Of a DNA stretch of 64,000 nucleotides, positions 55,060 through 64,000 are shown piece after piece. The DNA is from Beroe forskalii. Taxonomy: Eukaryota; Ctenophora; Nuda; Beroida; Beroidae. Both the position numbers and the translations under genes were made by a program. Numbering within the stretch: position 1 is the stretch's first letter; every line of letters begins with the position of its first letter. The stretch is taken from assembly GCA_011033025.1 (NCBI GenBank), contig WFMF01000079.1, positions 186,001-250,000 of the forward strand. Direction: 5' to 3'. The notes beneath the pieces were generated by a model. It did no database searches, was not told the origin of the DNA, and saw nothing but the letters and a program-made list of their open reading frames with translations.

Positions 55060-56408
55060 ATGAATCATCAAGCCATGGGTTTTATGAAGAAGAATTGGTT
55101 CTTAATTGGCTTATTTTGTGCAATCCTCTTGGCTCATGTAGAACCTCGCATTGGCAAAAAGGGTGGAATTTTAATGCCTGAGATAACTATTAAATATTTT
55201 GCTGTTTCCCTCATATTCCTAAACAGTGGACTTTCCCTCAAAACTGAGGAGCTTAAGCACGCTATCTCTCAGGTAATAACAGGAAATGCTGCTCTAAGAT
55301 GAATGAGAATCTTCATTCATTTGTAGTAGTAACAATATTCAATAATTGATACCATGTAACTAATATTTCATCTGCTTGATTACTTACAAATATTATTTAG
55401 GGATTGTTCAAATAATATGTAAGCAATTTTTGGCCAATTTAACCACCTCACTCGTAATCAAGTTCAAAGTAGTTGTATTTGTAACAATAACATGTAACAT
55501 GATCATTGGGACCCCCTAGGTGATTGCATAACATGTGAACAATCCCTTATCTTCTTTGCCATACAAATTATGATGTCATATTATATTCATCATTAATCCT
55601 TCAGGTACATCTTCACACATTCATACAGATGTTCACATTGGTTTTTGTTCCTGTATTTATGCAGTTTATTGCCATTGTGATGATGAATCACAACTTACTC
55701 AATGACATGCTAATAAATGGTTTTATCATTGTGAGTTGCATGCCTCCCCCTGTATCCTCAGCTGTTATTCTTACCAAAGCTGTTGGTGGTAATGATGCTG
55801 GAGCTATATTCAATTCAGCTCTGGGTAGCTTTCTTGGAATCTTTGTTTCTCCATCACTTATTCTTATGACATTAGGTCTCATTGGTGATGTTCCTTTTGT
55901 GAAAATTTTTGCCCAATTATGTGGCACTGTTGTTCTACCCATTGCCATTGGCCAGTATTTAAGGCCAAAGATCATTGACTGGATGGAAAGAACAAAACCT
56001 CCATTCGGAACAATAGCTAGTGTCACTCTTCTGTTGATTATATACTCAGCATTTTGTGATACCTTCTCAAATGCTGATATATCAATTCCACACTCTGAGC
56101 TGCTTACAGTTCTATTTTTCGTTATTGTTATCCAGTTAACACTTCTATACCTGGTCTTTACTGTGACCCAGTCCTCTTGGTGCAACTTCAGCCGACCTGA
56201 CACTGTCTGTGCAATGTATTGTGCTACTCACAAAAGTCTTACTCTTGGAATACCAATGCTAAAAATCATGTACAGTGGGGATCCTGCTCTAAGTTTCATC
56301 ACAATTCCCCTCCTAATGTATCATCCATGTCAAATTGTCATTGGAGGCATTCTTGCACCTCAATTAAAGGCTTGGATGCTGGAACATTCTCAAAATATGC
56401 CAATTTAA
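55060..56408 (+). CDS. SLC10A7: SLC10A7 (sodium/bile acid cotransporter 7), two exons
   Basis: Exon 1 55060-55272, exon 2 55605-56408, joined in phase 0 (CAG|GTAATA donor; CCTTCAG acceptor): 338 residues, against about 340 in human. A ten-helix membrane protein of the bile-acid-transporter fold, linked in vertebrates to calcium handling and glycosylation in the secretory pathway. Matches in order: MKKNWFLIGL, PEITIKYFAVSLIFLNSGLSLKTEEL, VGGNDAGAIFNSALGSFLGIF after CMPPPVSSAVILTKA, KPPFG, FCDTFSN, and ATHKSLTLGIPMLKI near the C-terminus. Start chosen at MNHQAMGFMKKNW; the human N-terminus has similar length. A MITE lies inside the intron (55400-55546). AATAAA occurs at 56494. Human SLC10A7 has about twelve exons. 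The Helitron at 52971-55042 ends 17 bp upstream of the ATG. Confidence 0.95.
55400..55546. mobile_element. MITE in SLC10A7 intron 1, 147 bp
   Basis: Ends GGGATTGTTCA and GTGAACAATCCC, flanked by TTA on both sides. Family of 39430-39561. Confidence 0.8.
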
Positions 56409-56409
56409 C

Positions 56410-57130
56410 ACTCTTGAATAGAAGTTGACTGGAACATAGATGGGGCTTTCACTAATATAGTAATCTAATTGAAATTCCTGTTATAACCCTGCTAATAAAA
56501 TGCATGAAACACAATAACAATTGTTATAGAGTTTCAAATTCACAGGTGCTATATAGAAAATAATAAAACATTTTAGCCATAGGTTCAAATAAAGTTTGAG
56601 CTCGAAAAGTCAGATGTGAATCATGTTGGTAGATTTTAATTGAACAAGATAGAAAGATTTTTATTTGCTCAAGAGCTGTTCAAAATCCATCAATTTCAGA
56701 AATAGATTAGAACTAGATTAAAACTAGAACTAGATTAATTTTTTTTTATTCAAAATAACAAAATAAGATGTAATCTAGATCAGGATTAGCCCTGAACCTA
56801 ATCTAAACCAGTCAACTTGAGTTGTAAACTAATTATATCAAAGATTAAACAAAGATTAGAATGAGTGATATCAAGATAGCAAGATAAAGATTATTACCTG
56901 ATAGTATTATAATCTTCTGTAAAATTTAAATTTGTTTTGATAGGATTGGTTCATACTTCAGTTATGCTTAGATAACCTGGACATATGAAAATTGTCAGTT
57001 ATACTACTGTAGACAGTATTGATAATTATTATTTCAGCTAGTTTAATATATAATAATTTATTATTTCAATTATTGACTGTTACAAAATGACATGATAACA
57101 AGGGCAGATTTGAATGGATATTGAACTACC
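56410..57130. other. SLC10A7 3' flank
   Basis: AT-rich, with a poly(A) signal at 56494 and AGATTAGAACTAGATTA-type short repeats near 56700. No gene. Confidence 0.4.
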
Positions 57131-57133
57131 GTA

Positions 57134-57308
57134 GTGCACCTAAGAACTGCATCAAGTTATTAGTGTGCACTTAAAGACATGTGGGCACTTTATTAGTGCA
57201 CACATCTTAATTAAAACACAAATTTAATCATAATGCACTTAATAATTGTTTAATTAGTGCAAGATTATCAAAATCGCACTAATAAAGTGCTGCAGTTCTT
57301 GAGTGTGC
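57134..57308. mobile_element. MITE, 175 bp
   Basis: TA-flanked inverted ends GTGCACCTAAGAACTGCA and TGCAGTTCTTGAGTGTGC, with inner GCACTTTATTAGTGC inverted words. Confidence 0.75.
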
Positions 57309-57309
57309 T

Positions 57310-58738
57310 AAGATAGATTTAAACCACATGATTAGTAGTAAGATAAGGTACAGATCTGGTTGCTTTTCAAATTTCAATTGATCATGATCTGGCAGTTTGT
57401 GCTGGCAGTTTACCAGCACAAATTACTGTAGTTTTGACTACTGTACTTCTTGTAGATTTGTAGTTTTGTAGGCTGTGAGAATCGCTTTTGAAAAAACTTA
57501 TACTAAATGTTTTTTAAAGTTAATAAGATAATTCTAAGATTATATTAAAGAATAATGATATGAGTAGGTTTATTATGTTAAACTATTTTGTAGTTCCTAA
57601 CTAGTAATTATGGGTGGTTGATGACTAGCAATTTGAAAGGAATTTTGAGAAACAGCCAAGTACCTACACTAGGTAAAAAGCAATAGCCCTGCTTATACAG
57701 GAAATGAATTTCCTCAAAATTTCCTCTGCAATGGTTGTTTTCTTCTCATTTTGCTGGATTTATTGATACTGGACTTGTCAATTTAGAAAATCTGGCTTGC
57801 TCGAAAGGCTCAAATCAGTGTACCTTATCACTCCTTCATGTCACATAAAAACATTTTTATAAGATTTAATAATATGCATCTGAAATCCAGGTCCATATAT
57901 GCTCATATGTCAGCCCCTGCCTTCATATTGAAGTCTCCACCCCGGTATGGTCATTTCTTTTTCCCCTGTAGTAAGGCACTATAGTCAAGAGTACCTATTC
58001 TTCACGTTTAGCAAGAGTGGTAAACATTTTAGTTATTTTTAAAAATTACATTGACATAAGTTTTCACTGTATTTCAGTATTCAGTATTATATTTCTATAA
58101 TTATAGTAGGGTGTTCATCATTTATTGGTAATATATTTCTAATTTGATAGTTTATTTTAATTCTAATTTTGGCAGCTTGTAATATTTTGTTATTCAGAGG
58201 ACATATATCTGTATTATGTAACTGTATTATGTAACTGTTGTGTAGAGGTTGATGAACCCCTCAGATGTCCTCACCTAGTGTTTCACTTTGTTAATATTTT
58301 ATTAGTCGATGATGCTGTAGGTTTATTTCTGAATTTAGTTATATTATAAAATCTCATAAACCTACCTTGTTCTGCATTTGAGGTTTAAGTTATAAACCTT
58401 ATTAAGTGCTCATTGTTAAAAGTTGCTATGATTTTTAGGTCGAGAATTTTTATTTCAAGATCCTGTAACCAGTCAGGAAAATAATTCTTTAAAATTATAC
58501 ATCTATCTATGCAGTTAGACTGTAAATTTTTAAGTTTGCAGTGCAAATTTGTGAAGAATGCCATCATTTGGATTCCTCTCTGAGTTTTTAAATGAAAAAG
58601 TCATTTATATCTCATGCCTCTTTTGGATAGATAATAATATTAATAATATAAGATAGATTTTATAATCTAGAAGTACAAACTCTAAGATTGATAGAAAGCA
58701 ATTAAGATTGATTATTGATTTATTGATTACACCCTTCA
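57310..58738. other. Gene-free stretch upstream of SNAP29
   Basis: AT-rich, no supported exon. A non-coding 5' exon of SNAP29 may lie here, because a good acceptor precedes the SNAP29 coding block. Confidence 0.4.
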
Positions 58739-58759
58739 ATGCTTCCCTTAGGTCAACTC

Positions 58760-59434
58760 ATGTCTAATCCATTTGATGAGCCATCCACTGGAGGGAGTTC
58801 CCGCAACTACTCTAGACCCAGACCAGCTGGAGCCACTTCCTACAGCAGAGATGACAGTGAGAGGTTACAAGAGCAATGTCTGCAAAAGCAGCAGCAGATA
58901 GAGAACAGCACCACTGAGTCTCTGAGGCTAGTCCAGGAAACACTGAACATAGGCGCTGCCACAGCTGCCGAACTTGAGGGACAGGGAAAGCAAATTGACA
59001 ACATTCATTCAAACTTGGTTGATATCAATCAGTCAGTCAAGAAAAGTGAACATCATGTCAGAGGGATAAAGAGTATTTTTGGGGCTCTGTGGAACAAAGC
59101 TAAAGGACCTCCCAAGGAGGATGTTAAGATTCCTAAAACAACAGCTGAACAACCCATAGTACCGAAGTCAGCTGCTAGTAGTGCCAGTAGGAATGCCCAG
59201 TCAGGACCTCTTCTTACTCCCGAGAAACACCGGTTGGACACTGAAAGAACCCATGATAATCTTCAACAGATAGGGTTTGGTGTCCAGGGGCTCAGAGAAA
59301 TGGCCCTCAACATGGGTGATGAGCTCGACAGACAGAACAGAAAGCTTGGTGAGGTGAATAATGCTGCTGACAAAGCTAACTTTGGAGTGAATAATCTTAC
59401 CAAGGATATGAACAAAATAATTGCTAATTCATGA
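58760..59434 (+). CDS. SNAP29: SNAP29, Qbc-SNARE
   Basis: 224 residues from MSNPFDEP. A cytosolic Qbc-SNARE without membrane anchor or palmitoylated Cys cluster, used in fusion at endosomes, lysosomes and autophagosomes. An NPF motif near the N-terminus is the EHD-binding feature of SNAP29. First SNARE helix about residues 45-105 with zero-layer Q in LEGQGKQI, followed by KSIFGALWNKAKG as in vertebrate SNAP29. Second helix about 165-222 with zero-layer Q in DELDRQNRKL. The ~55-residue linker is Ser/Pro-rich. The frame opens earlier (58739), but CTTCCCTTAG at 58742-58751 is a good acceptor just before this ATG, so I place the start here with a spliced 5' leader. The coding region has no intron, unlike human. 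Confidence 0.93.
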   Translation: MSNPFDEPSTGGSSRNYSRPRPAGATSYSRDDSERLQEQCLQKQQQIENSTTESLRLVQETLNIGAATAAELEGQGKQIDNIHSNLVDINQSVKKSEHHVRGIKSIFGALWNKAKGPPKEDVKIPKTTAEQPIVPKSAASSASRNAQSGPLLTPEKHRLDTERTHDNLQQIGFGVQGLREMALNMGDELDRQNRKLGEVNNAADKANFGVNNLTKDMNKIIANS

Positions 59435-59439
59435 GTACT

Positions 59440-60275
59440 AAACTCTAATGATTGGTTTCGGATAACTTGAATCTAGGTACAAGCTTACATGTCGAGGATT
59501 GAATTGTACATGCTTATATGTTGAGAATGAATTTTGATCATAATTTTGAATATTATCTTAGCTGGGTACTCAGGATGCTTGCAATTTCATCTGATGATTA
59601 AGAATCTAGAAAATATTGAGACTGTATGACAAAATTGTTATTCATTGAAACTTGTTGTTTTTAAAACTCAATCTGTAAATAATCGCTTGTAATTCATAAT
59701 GATCAAGATTTACATAACTGCACATAACTAACATTTTTTCTTTGATTTTGCTATGAAAACGTTGTCTGGTTGATGAGTATGTATTGTTGAATGTTGATAG
59801 CAACTTTCAAAGTTAACATATTATGCTGTAGTTGGCTTAATGATAATTGCATCATTGAGTATCTGGGTACTCAGGATTAATATTGAATTACCTTATCAAT
59901 TGAATTTATAATATCATGATCTTTACATACATTTCAAAATACATAATATAACATTTTCATTTAAATGATTTGATAAATAATAATAATTCTATTTTCAGAA
60001 ACTCGAATTAGAATATGTTTTATTGCTTTTGTTCATTAATTATTCTGCTGTTATCCACCAGTTGTCTTTCAACAGGCAATTTTCTCGCCTGTTGCATATT
60101 CAAATGAATTGACCAAAGTCACTTTCTTGGCTGAATAAGTAATAAGTTATGAATTAAAACGAATGGCCAATACAAGTAACATTTTCAATCATTTTAAACT
60201 TCCACTTGATTATGTTTCAACTCTCCGATTCTTGTGCTGTCTTAATTAAAAGTAATTATTAAATTAACTAGTTCA
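59440..60275. other. Intergenic, SNAP29 to BLOC1S3
   Basis: AT-rich. CTGGGTACTCAGGAT occurs twice (59563 and 59861), otherwise nothing. Confidence 0.4.
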
Positions 60276-60279
60276 GGAT

Positions 60280-60813
60280 ATGGATATTATAGTGGATGGA
60301 GAAGCATCAGAAACTGAGTCAGAGGAATCAGAGGAGGAATTTGAAGAATCTTCTCCAAATCTGCATGGAGAAGCAACAATCAGTTCAAACGAGGCCAACT
60401 TAATGACGAGTGATGTCCTTGAAAATGTCAGCCAAAGCATGCCTTCCCTCACTGAGCCCCCTAATGGGGACATTTCACCAGCAGATGTAATGCCGATAGT
60501 GGTAGACTCTATTCCCCCCACATCCCCCCTCACTTCCCTCCCTTCCCTACCCACCCTCCCCAGCCCCACCACTCTCTTTGAGATGAACCTGAGGGAGCGG
60601 AACTCTCTGCTCAGCACCCAAGTGAAGGGGGCAGTGAGTAACTGGCTAGACCGGAGTGTCTCCCGATTCAGACTCATTTCCTCCGAGTACAGGATGTCTC
60701 AGATGCACTTTGAGAAGGTGCTGTTTGACGCTCAAACAACCAGGAGCTATCTGATCAGAGGGACTAATCAACTGGATGACATTGTGGCTTTCTCTCTGTT
60801 TCCTGAGATGTGA
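60280..60813 (+). CDS. BLOC1S3: BLOC-1 subunit 3
   Basis: 177 residues. Subunit of BLOC-1, the complex that sorts cargo from early endosomes to lysosome-related organelles. Evidence: an acidic N-terminal GEASETESEESEEE matching vertebrate GEATETDSE, a Pro/Ser/Thr-rich linker containing MPIVVDSIPP (human PPLVVQRES), and a C-terminal helical region from LRERNSLLSTQVKGAVSNWL to TTRSYLIRGTNQLDDIVAF, which follows human SVRLARGDLCALAERLDIV in spacing. Length near human's ~200. A single coding exon, as in human. AG at the sequence TTCAG|GATATG leaves room for a 5' leader intron. Similarity is modest but spread over all blocks. Confidence 0.8.
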   Translation: MDIIVDGEASETESEESEEEFEESSPNLHGEATISSNEANLMTSDVLENVSQSMPSLTEPPNGDISPADVMPIVVDSIPPTSPLTSLPSLPTLPSPTTLFEMNLRERNSLLSTQVKGAVSNWLDRSVSRFRLISSEYRMSQMHFEKVLFDAQTTRSYLIRGTNQLDDIVAFSLFPEM

Positions 60814-60819
60814 CTGCGA

Positions 60820-61495
60820 GGAGATGTACTTAGAACTTGCAAGTGGAGGTAGAGATGTTCTTATTTTGAAATTTAAATGGTATTTATATTGTGTTGATTC
60901 AAAGTGCGATTTATTAAGGCATGATCATTGATCAGCGGTTGTTGTTACCAGATTATTCTTTTTAATGTAGTTGATTTTGTGCTGTCTGTGTCTTGCCTGA
61001 GTGCGCTCAGTGCTGATTTTCTTTGATTGTCAGTCTAATTGTACGACTGGAATATGTTTTGACTTTCATGATTACAGAATTTACGTTTTATGTATTAATT
61101 ATCGATTTTTGTATTGATTTTTTATTGATTGAAAATTCTAATTTCATGTCTGATGTAAAAATATGTGCTTTCTTAGTTCCTTCAAGTTTGATAATCTTGA
61201 TGCTTTGCTGGAATCTGGTGACTAATTTTGTTTTCAGTACCTGGAATTGGTTTGGTCTTCAGAAGTAGCTCTTGCCTAAAATGCATGAAACGTGTTTACA
61301 CTTAGAGATTATTTCCAGCTGAGTGCTCTTATTGAGGCAGTGGGCGCAGGTAGCTCTGTTAAATATTTGCATGATAAATGTCCAATAGCTGGGGGATATA
61401 CTTAGTCCAACTTAGTCCAAACATAATTATTGCTTTATTGGCTAAGTCTTTCTATTATTTTGACCCGTACTGACATAATCGTGGAATTGGAACTA
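60820..61495. other. Intergenic, BLOC1S3 to SLC27A
   Basis: Contains a hydrophobic 81-codon plus-strand frame at 61023-61268, which I do not support as a gene. The SLC27A promoter should lie here. Confidence 0.4.
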
Positions 61496-61499
61496 ATTA

Positions 61500-62804
61500 A
61501 TGAAGTATATTTCAGTACTTACTGTAGTGTTATTGCTTTATTGTAACTCAGATCACGTGACCTCTGCTTCCCACTATCAGGGTATGATGTATGTGTTGGT
61601 GGGTGTTCTCGCCACCCTCGCCTTCCTCCTCATTCTCTGGATATACCCGACCTTCTTCAGAGATGCCCGCATCGGGTTCATCAACTACAAAGTGCGGGTG
61701 GGAGTGGAGCTGATTCAGCGGCTGAAAGGAACCTTCACTTTGGTAGACCAGTGGGACATCACTGCGAGTAAACACCAGCACAGACCTTGCATTGTCTTCG
61801 AGGGAAGGACTTTCTCCTTCGGTGAGATCGACAAGAGGTGCAACCAGTTCGCTCACTGGGCACTGGATTGTGGCTTTGTGAGGGGTGACGTGATCGCCAT
61901 TTACCTGCCCAACTCCCCTGACTTCTTCGCGCTGTGGATGGGCCTGGCTAAGATAGGCGTGGAGAGCGCCTTCCTCAACACTAACATCTGGGGGGACTCC
62001 CTGCTGCACGGGATAAAGACTTGCAAAGCTCGGGCAGTGGTGTCGAGTGAAGGGATGCAGGGGACTCTCAGTGACATCCAGGACAAGTTGGAGGAGATCC
62101 TTGTGTCTGTTTATGTAGTGAGTGGGGGTGGAAGCAATGCTATCAGTCCTGAGCTGAGGAGCAGTTACCCGCCCCCAGCTGTTCTTAGGAAGAACGTCAC
62201 TTACCAGAGCCCCCTCTACTACATCTTCACTAGCGGCACTACTGGGCTACCCAAGGCGGCTATCATGAAGCACAGGAAGGCTATGTGGGTGGGGTATGGC
62301 TACGCTGCCCTCTTCAGGTTTACCCAATCAGACCGCCTGTATGTGCCTCTGCCGCTGTACCACAGCGCTGCTACCACTATCGGGTTCGGCATCATGATCA
62401 CGAGCGGCTGCACGGTGGTGCTGCGGAGGAAGTTCTCAGTGTCGAGCTTCTGGGGGGACGTGGTGGACAATGACGTCACTGTGTTCCAGTACGTGGGTGA
62501 GCTGTGTCGGTACCTCACCAACTCCCCTGCCTCACCCCTCCACACACAGCACAAACTCAGACTCGCCCTAGGCAACGGACTCCGCCCCGAGGTCTGGGAC
62601 ATCTTCAGGGACAAGTTCAACATCCCTAACATCGGGGAGTTCTACGCGTCCACAGAGGGGAACGTGATATTCGTGAACCGTCACAACGTGCCGTACTCGG
62701 TGGGGTTTGCACCCTGTGTCTTCCCCTTCCTGCACTGTGCTAGGATTATCAAGTACGACGTGGAGAGGGATCGGGTGCTGACCAACATCCACGGCTATTG
62801 CCAG
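61500..62804 (+). CDS. Long-chain fatty-acid transport protein / very-long-chain acyl-CoA synthetase, 5' exon
   Basis: 435 residues in one exon ending at CCAG|GTTAAT (phase 0). SLC27A family: activates fatty acids to acyl-CoA with ATP during uptake. N-terminal membrane segment (about residues 29-51, MMYVLVGVLATLAFLLILW). AMP-binding motif YIFTSGTTGLPKAA at 241-254, YVPLPLYHSAA at 281-291, FQYVGELCRYL at 329-339 and the FATP signature IGEFYASTEGN at 378-388. The final ~200 residues (C-terminal lid) are in exons to the right that I could not find within the window. The GC content is clearly above the flanks. FATP1/FATP4-like, but the member is not resolved. Confidence 0.93.
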
Positions 62805-64000
62805 GTTAATGCGGGCAAATATCTGCAATATAACGCACATTTGAAATTAACTGAATGAGAGTCATCCCTTACCATGGATTTTTGCCTTGTGGGGTACACA
62901 ATTGACGTATTACTTTAAAAGTTTAAAATAAGTCATGATATATTTGATCGTACAGAGGGAATGTGGATGCTTCCAACACACGTGTAATTAGGGATGGGAC
63001 GAAACTGGGGCTCAGAAGGTGACCTGCTGGAAATCCGGATGTAAGTTGTTTTTTGGTATCTCCATGTGCCTTTAATAGGTTTAGAACCGGTTTTGGGTCC
63101 AAATCTCGAAAACTCGTTGATTCCCCCACCATTTTGTGCACCTACGTATGCCCAATTTTGGCCTTTTTAGGGGTTTTTGGGCTCTCATGCCCATGAAATT
63201 CAAGATAGAGACTTCTACTGAACAGAATAAATCAATCTAATCGTAAGAAAGACATTAGAATTGGTCTCATCAAAAAATATTGAAATTTGCCCATTTTATA
63301 GGCAAATAACGCTCTAAATTGAGGCGCGAGGCCAAAAATGGTGAACTGCCATATCTCAGCCCAGGAAGTTGCTAGCGACCTGGGACCAAAAGTATTATAC
63401 CATCTAATCCTACCATTATTGGGGGTAGAACACCATGAAAACACTCTAGGAGGCTTATTTCACCGATTTTGTTGATTTATTTTGGTATTTGCATACAAGC
63501 GGTGCTCATGAAGAGCTGTTGTTTCAACTCTCATGCCCATGTTTTATTAGCTAAATAATTCTACCCTACATTATCTCTAGATCTCATTGTAAGAAACCAT
63601 TGAGCTTTGACCTGATCAAAAAATATTGAAATTTGACCATGTTAAGGGCTAAAAAGTACCAAATTTCAGGCGCTTGGCCCAAAATGGCCAGATACTATAT
63701 CTCAGGCCAGGAAGGTGCTAGAGACTTGAGACCAAGTTCATTCTACCATCTAATCCTACCATTAGTGGGGGTAGAACACCATAAAAACACTCTAGGAGGC
63801 TTATTTCACTGATTTTATTTATTTATTTTGGAATTGTCATCCAAGCGATGCTTCATGCTCATCGAGAGATATTGTTTCAATTAGATAAGCTTGACACTTC
63901 CAGTCAAGATGAGAACATGGTATATTTAAAGGACCAATAATAATGTAAGAATGATAATGTTGGTATGATTCCATAATCATTTAAATTTGTGCATAGAATT
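62805..64000. other. Probable SLC27A intron with a ~355-bp duplicated segment
   Basis: No further exon seen. Segments at about 63170-63525 and 63526-63880 are diverged direct copies sharing CTCATGCCCATG, AAAAAATATTGAAATTTG, ACCATCTAATCCTACCATTA and CACTCTAGGAGGCTTATTTC. Confidence 0.6.

Noticed and set aside
61023-61268. Hydrophobic 81-codon frame between BLOC1S3 and SLC27A
   Set aside because: AT-rich sequence rich in TTT/ATT codons gives hydrophobic translations by chance; no homologue recognised and no splice support.

Overview
The window is animal nuclear DNA. It holds metazoan genes with typical eukaryotic splice sites (a sema/plexin-like ectodomain, SNAP29, BLOC1S3, a long-chain fatty-acid transport protein, SLC10A7, mitochondrial NAD kinase 2). 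The spaces between them are AT-rich and packed with Helitrons, LINEs, tRNA-derived SINEs, inverted-repeat elements and minisatellites. The species cannot be fixed from sequence alone. Several genes that have many exons in vertebrates are carried here on one or two exons, so the lineage looks intron-poor.

Layout. 1-1750: minus-strand SLC2-like sugar transporter, one exon with a 1-nt frameshift. 2100-6100: palindromes, small inverted-repeat elements and a 2.1-kb satellite of 21-bp units. 6200-8600: minus-strand exons of a tectonin beta-propeller (TECPR-like) protein, two of them preceded by minisatellites made of copies of their own 3' splice site and exon start. 8940-10600: homopolymer-rich sequence of doubtful quality. 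10600-11000: GC-rich hairpin island and a cloverleaf-like palindrome. 11470-13000: intron minisatellite and first exon of a minus-strand sema-domain gene. 13345-15050: SINE split by a 1.4-kb LINE-derived element.

18600-31000 is a nested transposon complex. A degraded Helitron has been broken up by a CR1/L2-like LINE, an array of ~490-bp units, a Harbinger-like MITE and a hAT-like element. The hAT-like element was in turn invaded by a tandem row of four Helitrons, a 1.6-kb LINE-derived element, a poly(A) retroposon and a second hAT-like copy. Target-site duplications and an intact relative at 32059-32673 allow the order to be read.

31500-36300: SINEs, one complete Helitron, a TTAA-flanked foldback element and a minisatellite-bearing inverted-repeat element. 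36356-37414: intact NADK2. 39400-45300: small MITEs, palindromes and a LINE relic. 46055-47686: two-exon minus-strand gene for a secreted triple-PLAT-like protein. 48535-50115 and 53298-54867: two more copies of the 1.6-kb element, the second inside a Helitron that ends 17 bp before SLC10A7. 51942-52086: one orphan exon.

55060-62804 is the clearest gene block, all on the plus strand: SLC10A7, SNAP29, BLOC1S3 and the 5' exon of an SLC27A/FATP gene. SNAP29 and BLOC1S3 both belong to endolysosomal membrane traffic and lie 0.85 kb apart. Points of most interest: minisatellites nucleated at splice sites, a probable -1 frameshift signal joining the two LINE ORFs, the readable transposon nesting, and a Helitron end that supplies the TATA-like sequence next to SLC10A7.
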